A stretch of DNA of 31,917 nt from assembly GCA_041591895.1 (NCBI GenBank), contig JBFHRE010000013.1, positions 1 through 31,917 of the forward strand. The letters are read 5' to 3'. The translations under genes and the position numbers were made by a program. The notes beneath the pieces are model-generated. The model made no database searches and was not told where the DNA came from. It was given only the letters and a program-made list of their open reading frames with translations. Positions 1 to 7,728 of this stretch are shown piece after piece (the first letter of the stretch is position 1; each line of letters opens with the position of its first letter). The DNA is from JBFHRE01 sp041591895 (GTDB taxonomy: Bacteria > Actinomycetota > Acidimicrobiia > Spongiisociales > ZC4RG35).

Positions 1-31
1 GGCCGCAGCCCGACAACCTTCCCGGTGACGG

Positions 32-496
32 CTACACACACGTCGCCACCTCACCCGACAGCCACCGAGCCACGTCGCGAATCGCCGCTTCGACCTCGGG
101 GGAGAGGGGGTCGCCCGGTGCGAATCTGCGCCCCTCGATGCCGAGCACCCGAAGCCTGCGAGGAAGGACCGACAGTGCTCGAGCGGTCTCGACCACCTCA
201 CTCAGACCAAACGCGTGCGACGAAGGAAACGTCTTCGCAGGAAGTCGGCTCGCGGCGAGGTCGAAGACGGACCAAGAACCGACGGCCTGACCCGAGGACA
301 TGGCGTCGATCACGATCACGTCCCCGGCATCGCTCCAGGTGTCGAGCAACGAGGTCGGGTCGGACGTCTCGACGACACGGGCACCCGACACGAGTCTCGC
401 CGCCAGGATCCCGGCGGCGTCGTCTCCCCCATGGACGTTCCCGAGTCCGATCACGAGCCTGCCTGCCGCCGCCTGACTCTCGTCGATGCCGGTCAC
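32..496 (-). CDS. [NiFe] hydrogenase maturation protease
   Basis: This 154-residue protein is predicted to remove the C-terminal peptide of the hydrogenase large subunit encoded just upstream, after nickel has been inserted. The N-terminal GLGNVHGGDD motif (about residues 17-26) is the HyaD/HybD/HycI family signature; the Asp in IDAM and the His in SSHAFG are the likely remaining nickel-sensing ligands. The start is a GTG one base after the large-subunit stop, which implies translational coupling. It is the last gene of the hydrogenase operon, and its expected substrate, a large subunit ending DPCISCATH plus nine residues, is present. Length is normal for the family. Confidence 0.93.
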   Translation of the reverse strand: MTGIDESQAAAGRLVIGLGNVHGGDDAAGILAARLVSGARVVETSDPTSLLDTWSDAGDVIVIDAMSSGQAVGSWSVFDLAASRLPAKTFPSSHAFGLSEVVETARALSVLPRRLRVLGIEGRRFAPGDPLSPEVEAAIRDVARWLSGEVATCV

Positions 497-497
497 A

Positions 498-1790
498 TCA
501 ATCCCGATCGACGGTCAGGTCCAGAAAGTGCGTGGCGCAGGAGATGCATGGGTCGTAGTTCCGGATCGCCTGTTCCAACTCCCATTGCAGGCGGTCGTCG
601 TCGAGGTGGCTGTGGGTCGGGATGAACGTCCGGAGGTCCTCCTCGATCGACAATTGGTTCTGGGACGTAGGCGGCACGATCCGGGCGGACTCGATCACTC
701 CGTCGGCTCCCAGTACGTAGTGGTGATACAGCAGTCCCCGGGGCGCCTCCGATGCCCCGTGACCCTCGCCGGGCCCTGGATCCACCAGCACCGCCGGTTC
801 CGCCGGGCGCCGGTAGCCGTCGATCAGCCGCAGGGCCTCCTCGAAGGCAAACACCGTCTCCACCGCCCGGACCACGATGCTCCGGAAGGGATTCCTGCAG
901 ATCGGTCCGAGGCCGGCCTGGTCGGCCGCTCGCCGGGCCGTGGGCGTCAGCCGCTCGGAGTTGAGGCTGTAACGGGCCATCGGCCCCAGGTGGTACGAGC
1001 CCCGCTCTCGGATCCGGGCATGAAGGGCGTTCGACCGCTGGACGTGCTCCTCTTCGAAAACCGCCGGCCATTGCTCGACCGCGATGTCGAGCCCCCGGTT
1101 GGAGACGATCCGTCCCTCATGCATGGCGTATTCGTCGGGGTGCTGCATCGCGACGAACTCGTAGTCGCGCTCGAAGTCCTGGAACGGGAACCCCGCCACC
1201 CAACTGACCGTGTCGAGAGCGGCCTCCAACCCCCATTCGAGATCGGGGATCAAGGCGTCGAGCTCCGAGCGACGCGGGACCCGGTAGAACCCGCCCACCC
1301 GGACATTGATCGGATGGATCTCACGGCCGCCCAGGACAGTCATCAGGTGGTTGCCGATCTTCTTCATCCTGAGTCCGGTCTGTACTCGCTCGGGAAAGTC
1401 CTCGGCCATTGCGATGCCGCTGGGGTAACCCAGGAAGTCGGGGGCGTGGAGGAAGTACACATGCAGGGCGTGGCTCTCGATCCATTCGCCGCAGTACAGG
1501 AGCCGCCGCAACTGCTGGAGCTCCCGCGGCAGCTCGATCGCCAGCGCCTGCTCCATGGCATTGCAGGAGCTGAGCTGGTAGGCGACCGGACAGATACCGC
1601 AAATGCGGGCGGTGATGTCGGGAGCCTCGGAATGAAGCCGGCCACGGAGCATCGCCTCGAAGAACCTGGGCGGTTCGAAGATCCGGAACGACAGATCCAC
1701 CACCCGATCCCCCTCGAGTTTCACATAGAGCGCCCCCTCCCCCTCGACCCTGGCGAGGTAAGGGACGTCGAAGGTGCGTTCATCGTGCAT
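498..1790 (-). CDS. Group 3b [NiFe] hydrogenase large (alpha) subunit
   Basis: This 430-residue protein carries the Ni-Fe active site. The N-terminal motif RICGIC (residues 62-67) and the C-terminal motif DPCISCATH (413-421) supply the four cysteine ligands. The nine residues after His421 (FLDLTVDRD) should be removed by the neighbouring protease. Length and motifs fit the soluble NAD(P)-coupled 3b (sulfhydrogenase) class. I chose the ATG at 1790, which has AGGAGGTGA about 9-12 bases upstream; a GTG at 1799 in the same frame sits too close to that site. Either start overlaps the small-subunit stop at 1780-1782. No sign of damage. Confidence 0.96.
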   Translation of the reverse strand: MHDERTFDVPYLARVEGEGALYVKLEGDRVVDLSFRIFEPPRFFEAMLRGRLHSEAPDITARICGICPVAYQLSSCNAMEQALAIELPRELQQLRRLLYCGEWIESHALHVYFLHAPDFLGYPSGIAMAEDFPERVQTGLRMKKIGNHLMTVLGGREIHPINVRVGGFYRVPRRSELDALIPDLEWGLEAALDTVSWVAGFPFQDFERDYEFVAMQHPDEYAMHEGRIVSNRGLDIAVEQWPAVFEEEHVQRSNALHARIRERGSYHLGPMARYSLNSERLTPTARRAADQAGLGPICRNPFRSIVVRAVETVFAFEEALRLIDGYRRPAEPAVLVDPGPGEGHGASEAPRGLLYHHYVLGADGVIESARIVPPTSQNQLSIEEDLRTFIPTHSHLDDDRLQWELEQAIRNYDPCISCATHFLDLTVDRD

Positions 1791-2553
1791 AGCTGTCACT
1801 CACCTCCTGGAAGGGCTCCGCAGCCGCGTTGAATGTCCGTAGGGCCCGCACGATGTCGCTGTCCGAGACCCCGAGGCCCTCCCACGCTTTCATCAACTCC
1901 TGGACCTTGGCGGATTCGGCCGGGCCGAAGCAGCCGTAACAGCCACGGTCGTAGGCCGGGCAGATGGCACCGCAGCCGGTCCGGGTGATCGGTCCGAGGC
2001 ACGGGACCCCGCCGCGGACCATGACACACGGGGTTCCACGCAGCTTGCAGTCGACGCACACGCTGTAGGTGGGGATATCGGGCTTCCTGCGTTGGAGAAA
2101 GGCCTCGATCACCTCTACGAGCTGAACCTTCGATATCGGGCAGCCGCTCAACTCGAAGTCCACCGGTACGTGGGCCGCGATCGGCGTCGACGTGGCGAGG
2201 GTGGAGATGAACTCGGGCTCGGCGTACACGATGGAGATGAACTCGTCTACGTCCGCCCAGTTGCGGAGGGCCTGGACCCCGCCGGCAGTGGCACACGCCC
2301 CGATGGTGACCAGGAATCGAGACTGTTCGCGCACGGTCAGGATCCGGGCGGCATCATGCTCGGTGGTGATCGATCCTTCGACCAGCGAGACGTCGTAGGG
2401 ACCGGCGATCTCTGCACTCGACGCCTCGGGGAAGTTGGCGATCTCGACCGCCCCCGCGATCGCCAGCAGTTCATCCTCGCAGTCGAGCAAGGTGAGCTGA
2501 CAACCATCACACGATGCGAACTTCCACACCGCGAGCTTCGGTTTGCCGGTCAC
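1780..2553 (-). CDS. Group 3b [NiFe] hydrogenase small (delta) subunit
   Basis: This 257-residue electron-transfer subunit holds three predicted iron-sulfur clusters. Proximal-cluster ligands are C15 and C18 (SCDGC), C87 (GACA) and C138 (SGCP). Further cysteines at 166, 169, 176, 185, 194, 198, 205 and 208 supply the medial and distal clusters. There is no Tat signal, as expected for a cytoplasmic enzyme. The open frame runs upstream to 2763, but the GTG at 2553 is preferred because it overlaps the gamma-subunit stop as GTGA and places the CxxC motif at the usual distance from the N-terminus. It pairs with the large subunit and passes electrons to the beta and gamma subunits. Confidence 0.95.
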   Translation of the reverse strand: MTGKPKLAVWKFASCDGCQLTLLDCEDELLAIAGAVEIANFPEASSAEIAGPYDVSLVEGSITTEHDAARILTVREQSRFLVTIGACATAGGVQALRNWADVDEFISIVYAEPEFISTLATSTPIAAHVPVDFELSGCPISKVQLVEVIEAFLQRRKPDIPTYSVCVDCKLRGTPCVMVRGGVPCLGPITRTGCGAICPAYDRGCYGCFGPAESAKVQELMKAWEGLGVSDSDIVRALRTFNAAAEPFQEVSDSYAR

Positions 2554-3401
2554 AACTCGTCCACCTTGAGCCGGTCGGCGACGGCCGAGTACGGGGCGAC
2601 GGGGCCGGTTCGACACAGGAGGTCCGACCCGTACTGGCAGTGACCGCACATGCCTATGCCACATTTCATGTTCCGCTCCAGGCTCACGAACACACGGTCT
2701 TCGTGGACACCCGCCGTCCGCAACGCTCGAGCCACGACCCGCATCATCACCTCGGGCCCACACACGAAGGCCGTGGTCCGGTCGGGCTGGAATCTCACTC
2801 GCGGGAGGAGATTCGTCACCAACCCGACGTCACCCCACCAGTCGGAGTGCGCCCGATCGACCGTCACTTCGAAGTCGATCGATGGCGACGCCTTCCACCC
2901 GATCAGGTCATCCTTGTACAACAGGTCGTTCGGGGTCCGCGCCCCGTAGAGAAGCGACAGTTGTCGGATCGACTCACGCTGGGTCAGCGCCTCGATCACG
3001 GCCGGACGCAGTGGGGCGAGCCCGATCCCGCCCGCCACTATGAGCAGATCACGGCCGGCCACCTGGTCGATCGGCCAACCCGTCCCAAACGGACCCCGGA
3101 TACCGACGACGTCACCCGGTCGGAGACCGCAGATGGCCCTGGTGACCGCTCCCACCGCCCGCACGGTGTGCACCAGCTGACCCCCGAGGTGGGGATTGCC
3201 GGCGATCGAGATCGGCACCTCGCCGACTCCGTACACGTAGAGCATCGTGAACTGCCCGGGACGGAAGCGAAGCTGGTGATCCGATAGGCTCTCGAACAGC
3301 AAGGTCACGGTGTCCTGAGTCTCAACGACCGTGCCGACTACGCGGTACGGGTGAGGCAACATCGGGGCCCAGGACTGCTCGGGGGCGATCGTCTGGGTCA
3401 T
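2550..3401 (-). CDS. Hydrogenase gamma subunit, FAD/NAD(P)-binding with [2Fe-2S]
   Basis: This 283-residue diaphorase subunit should connect the hydrogenase module to NAD(P)H. It has the ferredoxin-reductase fold: an FAD-binding barrel with RPGQF (about residues 47-51), a nucleotide-binding segment starting at IVAGGIGLAP (121-130), and a C-terminal [2Fe-2S] site with C247, C252, C255 and C263 (CGIGMCGHC then LLC). That cysteine pattern is shared with the electron-transfer subunit of dihydroorotate dehydrogenase (PyrK), but the neighbours make the hydrogenase role clear. The ATG at 3401 overlaps the upstream gene's stop as ATGA; the longer frame to 3518 is rejected. Confidence 0.94.
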   Translation of the reverse strand: MTQTIAPEQSWAPMLPHPYRVVGTVVETQDTVTLLFESLSDHQLRFRPGQFTMLYVYGVGEVPISIAGNPHLGGQLVHTVRAVGAVTRAICGLRPGDVVGIRGPFGTGWPIDQVAGRDLLIVAGGIGLAPLRPAVIEALTQRESIRQLSLLYGARTPNDLLYKDDLIGWKASPSIDFEVTVDRAHSDWWGDVGLVTNLLPRVRFQPDRTTAFVCGPEVMMRVVARALRTAGVHEDRVFVSLERNMKCGIGMCGHCQYGSDLLCRTGPVAPYSAVADRLKVDEL

Positions 3402-3859
3402 GGCCGACGATCTCCATACAGGTCGAGCAGCCGGATTCGGGTCGAGTGGAGGCGGCGAACCGCCTCCTCTGCCACCGTCCGGTACACGTGCAGGGCGAGG
3501 TCGGCGTCGGCGTCGCATCGCCTTCGGACCGCCTCACCAGGGAACACCAGGGCTTTGGTGGGTGCCAGCGCCCGAGCCGCCCAGCTCCACCGGAACGGCG
3601 GGAACAACCAGCTCACCCCCACGAGTGCGCCCGGGCCGATGGTTTCGACCAGGACCGCAGGGCCGGCCGGAACCAGGGCTTCGAGCCCCACCCGACCTTC
3701 GCCGACGAGATAGAAGGACTCTGCCGCCGAGTCCTCCTCGAAGAGAAGCTGTCCAGCACCGAACTCGGCGACCGCCGCAACCGACTCCAGGAATGCGATG
3801 CTGTCAGCATTGAGGCCCCGAACCAGCGGAGAGCTCCTGAGCGTGTCTTCGGGATTCAT
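3398..3859 (-). CDS. Single-domain cyclic nucleotide-binding-like protein (Crp/Fnr sensor fold, no HTH)
   Basis: This 153-residue protein is essentially one Crp-type beta-barrel domain: LVRGLNADSIAFL, then FGAGQLLFEEDSAAESFYLVGEGRV, then a segment where the phosphate-binding cassette should be. The usual cassette (G-E-x-A-L ... R-S/T-A) is replaced by GALVGVSWLFPPFRW ... ARAL, so classical cAMP binding is doubtful. A C-terminal helix follows and no helix-turn-helix is visible, so it is unlikely to bind DNA. It lies inside the hydrogenase operon with ATGA overlaps on both sides (3856-3859 and 3398-3401) and a strong GGAGG site. Infer a regulatory or assembly partner of the hydrogenase; the ligand is unknown. 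Confidence 0.88.
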   Translation of the reverse strand: MNPEDTLRSSPLVRGLNADSIAFLESVAAVAEFGAGQLLFEEDSAAESFYLVGEGRVGLEALVPAGPAVLVETIGPGALVGVSWLFPPFRWSWAARALAPTKALVFPGEAVRRRCDADADLALHVYRTVAEEAVRRLHSTRIRLLDLYGDRRP

Positions 3860-4962
3860 CGAACCGCCTCCTCCCTGATCGCCCTCACTTCCTGGGTGAT
3901 GTCGATCCCTACCGGACACCATGTGATGCACCTGCCACAACCCACGCAGCCACTCGATCCGAACTGGTCGTGCCACGTAGCCAGCTTGTGCGTCATCCAC
4001 TGGCGGTAGCGGGACTTGACGGTCGCTCGCACCGAGTGTCCGTGGAGGCCGCTGAAGTCGAGGCCGAAACAGGAGTCCCATCGCCTCGAGCGGACGGCGT
4101 CTCCGTCGAGCGAAACGCGATCGACGGTCGTCGAGCAGAAACACGTCGGGCATGCGAGCGTGCAGTTGCCACAAGCCAGGCACCGCTCAGCGACCTCCGA
4201 CCAGCGAGGATGCTCGGGCCCGTCGACGAGGAGATCCCGAATGCCCTCTACCTCGAGCGAGCGGCCCATGGAGGCCGCGGCCTGCTCGACCACCCGGCGG
4301 GCGCGTTCGAAGTCAGCGTCTCCTGCCGGTCGACCCCCGAGACCCTCGAGTAGCGCCGCTCCGGCCGGGCTCCCGCTTCTGACCAGGTAGTCGATCGGGT
4401 CCCCGGGCAATTCGGTGATCGCAAGATCGAAACCTCCCGAACACCCCGGCCCGGTTCCCATCGATGCACAGAAGCAGGTGCCTCCGGCGGTCCCGCATTC
4501 GACGACGACGACCAGAGCCGACCGACGCCTCTCGGCGTACCCGGGATCGACGAACCCCGACTCGAGGAATACTCGATCCTGGATGCCGATAGCCGCCAGT
4601 TCACAGGCTCTCACCCCGAAGAAGGCCCGCTCCGGAGCAGTGATCTCTGCCTGGTTGAACGTCAGTGTTCCGTTCGACCGGCTGACCGTGAACAGATCTT
4701 GGCGCGGTGGGAACAGGAACCGCTTCCAGGACATCGGTCCCACCGTGTATCCGAAGAGACCCTCGTCGCCGCGATCCACGAGGCGGTATCCACCAGGCCC
4801 CTGTTCGTCACCCCATCCAACGGGGAGATCTGCCGTCGATCCGATTCGGTCGTAGACGATCGCGCCATCTACCCGGGTAGGTCCGAGCACCTCGTAGCCG
4901 CGCTGCGTCAGATCCGATATCAGGTCGTCGAGACCCGAGCGAGAGACGAGGACGCCGTCCAC
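3856..4962 (-). CDS. Hydrogenase beta subunit, two [4Fe-4S] clusters (sulfhydrogenase beta/HydB type)
   Basis: This 368-residue iron-sulfur protein relays electrons between the small and gamma subunits. The C-terminal part has two ferredoxin-like clusters: CLACGNCTLACP (C261, C264, C267, C271) and CVGCGRCITWCP (C339, C342, C345, C349). An upstream CGTAGGTCFC segment is also typical of the HydB/AsrA-like family. It is the first gene of the operon. The frame is open to 5157, but that would overlap the divergent gene at 5048. I prefer the GTG at 4962, which has a TACCTT box six bases upstream and no ribosome site, so translation may be leaderless. The start is the least certain part. Confidence 0.9.
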   Translation of the reverse strand: MDGVLVSRSGLDDLISDLTQRGYEVLGPTRVDGAIVYDRIGSTADLPVGWGDEQGPGGYRLVDRGDEGLFGYTVGPMSWKRFLFPPRQDLFTVSRSNGTLTFNQAEITAPERAFFGVRACELAAIGIQDRVFLESGFVDPGYAERRRSALVVVVECGTAGGTCFCASMGTGPGCSGGFDLAITELPGDPIDYLVRSGSPAGAALLEGLGGRPAGDADFERARRVVEQAAASMGRSLEVEGIRDLLVDGPEHPRWSEVAERCLACGNCTLACPTCFCSTTVDRVSLDGDAVRSRRWDSCFGLDFSGLHGHSVRATVKSRYRQWMTHKLATWHDQFGSSGCVGCGRCITWCPVGIDITQEVRAIREEAVR

Positions 4963-5047
4963 GACCCAAAGGTATGAGACCGACGGCCGGTCGCTTAGAG
5001 ACTTTCGGCACTCGCCCAGACCCGGATGGACGTATTGAATTCCGGCC
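4963..5047. promoter_or_regulatory. Divergent promoter region of hydrogenase operon and EamA gene
   Basis: These 85 bases separate two divergent transcription units. On the minus strand TACCTT (4974-4969) fits a TANNNT -10 box and lies six bases before the GTG of the hydrogenase beta gene, which fits a leaderless transcript. On the plus strand an AT-richer stretch, TATTGAAT (5033-5040), lies seven bases before the ATG at 5048 and may serve the EamA gene. No good -35 box or operator is visible on either strand. Confidence 0.4.
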
Positions 5048-6004
5048 ATGGGTGAATCAGCCACTACTCGACATCGCCGTGCTGCCAATCCTCGGACCAC
5101 GGGCCTGCTGCTCGCTGCCCTAACAGCCATCGTCAGCGGGTTTGCCGTCTTCTTCAACGGCTACGGGGTTCGTGCGTGGAGCGAGATCACCGACCCGACC
5201 GCCTACACGACGATCAAGAATCTGGTTGCAGCGATCGTGGTCGGGGCCGTCGCCGCAGTGGCTCATCTGCGCCGCCGGCGGGAACCGGAACGATCCCGTT
5301 TGACCGGCTCGGAGCAGAGGCGTCTCGCCGCGGTGGCAGTGGTCGGCGGCAGCATCCCGTTCGCACTGTTCTTCGAAGGCCTGGCAAGAGCATCTTCGGT
5401 CCAGGCGGCTGTGATCCACAAGTCGCTGCTGATCTGGGTTGCCATTGCTGCGCCGCTGATCTTGAAGGAGCGCGTCAGGGCGCCACATCTCTTGGCGATC
5501 GGCCTTCTCGTGGCGGGCCAGATCCTCCTGGCCGGAGAGCTCACGACGACCGCGTTTGGACCCGGCGAATGGATGATCCTGGCGGCAACGCTCTTGTGGA
5601 CGGTTGAGGTCGTCGTCGCCAAGCGCCTCCTGGCGGGTGTGAGCTCGACCACGGTCGCGGCCGCTCGGATGATCGGCGGCACCGCGCTGCTCGGCGGATG
5701 GCTCGCCGTGCGAGGGGTCTCGCTCGACTTCGCCGGTCTCACGACCACACATTTGGTGTGGATCATCGTGGCGGGTGGGTTCCTGTCCGCATATGTCCTC
5801 ACCTGGTTCGCAGCACTGGCCCTCGCGCCGGCCCTGGACGTCACGGCCGTACTCGTCGCCGGCGCGGTGATCACCGCACTGCTCCAGACGACCGTTCAGG
5901 GTGCTGCCCTGGCGAGTCCGGCGGGCCTGATGCTCCTGGTCGCCGGGGCAGGTCTGCTCCTCGCCTGGCCGGGACGCACCTCATCGCCGGCGGCGGATAG
6001 GTGA
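5048..6004 (+). CDS. EamA/DMT-superfamily transporter
   Basis: This 318-residue integral membrane protein has about ten hydrophobic segments in two repeated halves of five, the EamA (drug/metabolite transporter) pattern. The first segment starts near residue 18 (GLLLAALTAIVSGFAVF), after a short basic N-terminal tail. The end of the first half contains the conserved ERV segment (KERVRAPHLLAIGLLVAGQILL). The substrate cannot be read from sequence; relatives export amino acids and metabolites. It is divergent from the hydrogenase operon and overlaps the next gene as GTGA, so the two are co-translated. A second, only distantly similar EamA protein is encoded at 29326-30231. Confidence 0.9.
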   Translation: MGESATTRHRRAANPRTTGLLLAALTAIVSGFAVFFNGYGVRAWSEITDPTAYTTIKNLVAAIVVGAVAAVAHLRRRREPERSRLTGSEQRRLAAVAVVGGSIPFALFFEGLARASSVQAAVIHKSLLIWVAIAAPLILKERVRAPHLLAIGLLVAGQILLAGELTTTAFGPGEWMILAATLLWTVEVVVAKRLLAGVSSTTVAAARMIGGTALLGGWLAVRGVSLDFAGLTTTHLVWIIVAGGFLSAYVLTWFAALALAPALDVTAVLVAGAVITALLQTTVQGAALASPAGLMLLVAGAGLLLAWPGRTSSPAADR

Positions 6005-6759
6005 CCGGTCCCGAGCTGTTCGCCCGGTACGCAACTCCGCCCAACCGGCTCGGATATTGCGGACCGATCGATCCCCGACCCACGCTGGAGGTCGCGACGA
6101 CTCCGGCGCTTCCACTGGAGGAGGCCACCAACGTGGCTGCTGCGTTCGAGGGTGCCTGGCCCTACCTCGAACTGCTCGCTCATCGCGACCGGAAGCATCC
6201 GCTCGACGCGGACGTGGTGGAGGCGTACTGGCTCGGAGGCTCCCCCGCTCCGAGGGTCGACCCTCACGATTGGTGGCGGTCGCTGGACGATCGATTCCGC
6301 CGCCAGGCAGCTTCGCGATGGGATGCGGTCGTCTCCGCTCTGGCGAGCGGAGCCACTCCGAGCCACGCCTTCCACGTGTTCTGTGTGTATCCGTGGGTGG
6401 GGCTGCTCCGAGCGGGCTTCGAGGACCGCGGCATCAATGCCCCGAGCCTCGACGTGCTGGATGGGTGCCGAGTCAGTTCGGCCGAGGTGGTGTCGGTCAA
6501 CGGCGCATCGGCGGTCGTGAACCGGCGAGCTCTGACCTGGGAAGACGACCGACTCGCCGAGGCCACTCCGAGCCCGGTGTCCGTGACGCTGCCGCCGGGG
6601 ATCGGCGCACTTCCTGGTGACGCCGTTTCGGTCCACTGGGCCACCATATGTCAGGTCCTGGATCAGGACCGTCTGGCGACGCTCAGGCGAGTACACGACC
6701 TTCACCTGGCGATCGCCAATCACGAGCTCTGGACCCGCAGGACCGAACCTGCTCGCTGA
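6001..6759 (+). CDS. DUF6390-like protein of unknown function
   Basis: This 252-residue soluble protein has no signal peptide or membrane segment. The N-terminus GPELFARYATPPNRLGYCGP and a middle section rich in Trp, Tyr and His (EAYWLGGSP, WWRSL, HAFHVFCVYPWVGLL) match what I remember of the DUF6390 family; this is recall, not a search. No catalytic motif is obvious. Cys59-like and His residues (GYCGP, HAFHVF) could bind a metal or cofactor. The GTG start overlaps the transporter stop as GTGA. Its closeness to a hydrogenase operon hints at a hydrogenase-related job, but that is inference. Confidence 0.75.
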   Translation: MTGPELFARYATPPNRLGYCGPIDPRPTLEVATTPALPLEEATNVAAAFEGAWPYLELLAHRDRKHPLDADVVEAYWLGGSPAPRVDPHDWWRSLDDRFRRQAASRWDAVVSALASGATPSHAFHVFCVYPWVGLLRAGFEDRGINAPSLDVLDGCRVSSAEVVSVNGASAVVNRRALTWEDDRLAEATPSPVSVTLPPGIGALPGDAVSVHWATICQVLDQDRLATLRRVHDLHLAIANHELWTRRTEPAR

Positions 6760-6916
6760 GCTCGGCCCAGGTAGGGACCTTCGGCCCTGTCACGGCTCAA
6801 CCCGGTCGCCCACAGTGGTCGGTGCAGGTGCCCCGATGGGTCGGCACGGAGTCTCGGATACGAGGAGCCGGCGCAAGATCTACCGGGGTGCCTGTCGTTT
6901 CGTGGTGCCGAATCGG

Positions 6917-7645
6917 CTAACTGGCCACGGCGTCGGCCATCTCGGCCATCGAGAAGAACACGAAGTCGGTACGAGGCGGCTGGGACACCTCGGCGGTGGC
7001 TCCCCAACTCCCGCCTGCCGACAGCCGCTGGCGGTCGATCCATGCCGTGGCCAGATTCCGCTCCTTCGCGGGCACGTGGTCGTGAAACAGGCTCTGTGCG
7101 GTGTGAAGCACGTCCGTCGGACCCAGCCCGAGATCGGTCTCGAGGTGCTGGAGCAGGTAGTCGAAGTTGCCGGGGTCGGGCTTGTACGTTCCGATGTCCT
7201 CTGCGGTGTAGATGGCGTCGAAGACGACCCCCAGCTTCCTGTTGGAGGCCGCGAACCCGGCCCGGTCGACATTGGACAGGATCACGAGGCGGTATCGCGT
7301 CTTCAAGAACCGGAGAGCATCTGCGGTGTCGGGGAACGCCGGCCAGTGCGGCAGCGAACCGCCGAACGCGATGTCGAGGTCGTCGGTCGTCCGAAGGTCG
7401 AACTCAGCGGCCAGCGCCCCGTGGACTTCTGCCAGCACCGTCGGATAGCGCACCTTGGGCTGTTCGGCCTGGATCGAGCTCTCGTGGCGGGAATGAGCTC
7501 GCAGCACGACGTCGCGGGTGAGGTCGTGGCGCTGGTTGGCCATGATGAGCGGCTGATAGGCATCCCAAATCCCCGATTCCCAATCGATCAGGGTTCCGTA
7601 ACAGTCGAAGGTCAGCACTGCGAAGTCGTCGAGCGTTCTCGTCAT
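6917..7645 (-). CDS. HAD-superfamily hydrolase, type II haloacid dehalogenase-like
   Basis: This 242-residue protein has the HAD motifs in order: FDCYGTLID with nucleophile Asp14, ILSNVDR with the motif II Ser, and KPDPGNFDYLL with the motif III Lys. The FDxYGTL form and length fit the type II haloacid dehalogenase/HAD-IA branch. The final acidic motif is weak: the region reads LHTAQSLFHDHVPAKE, which is the dehalogenase-like variant. The substrate is not predictable; a small phosphorylated metabolite is as likely as a haloacid. Start ATG at 7645 has GGAGG six bases upstream; the open frame to 7906 is rejected. It follows asd by 83 bases and may be co-transcribed. Confidence 0.88.
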   Translation of the reverse strand: MTRTLDDFAVLTFDCYGTLIDWESGIWDAYQPLIMANQRHDLTRDVVLRAHSRHESSIQAEQPKVRYPTVLAEVHGALAAEFDLRTTDDLDIAFGGSLPHWPAFPDTADALRFLKTRYRLVILSNVDRAGFAASNRKLGVVFDAIYTAEDIGTYKPDPGNFDYLLQHLETDLGLGPTDVLHTAQSLFHDHVPAKERNLATAWIDRQRLSAGGSWGATAEVSQPPRTDFVFFSMAEMADAVAS

Positions 7646-7728
7646 GAGGTTCCTCCATCCTCTCCGGACGAACCGTGGGCTGTCGAACACCGTCACGGTG
7701 TTGGTGAACCCAGGGTTCGCGGTAACAA

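Noticed and set aside
486..1832. Plus-strand open frame of 448 codons
   Set aside because: Antisense to the hydrogenase large subunit, whose ligands and coupling are unambiguous.
6760..6916. Possible tRNA, terminator or small gene between convergent genes
   Set aside because: No cloverleaf, no strong stem with T-tract and no convincing reading frame; I see nothing supportable here.
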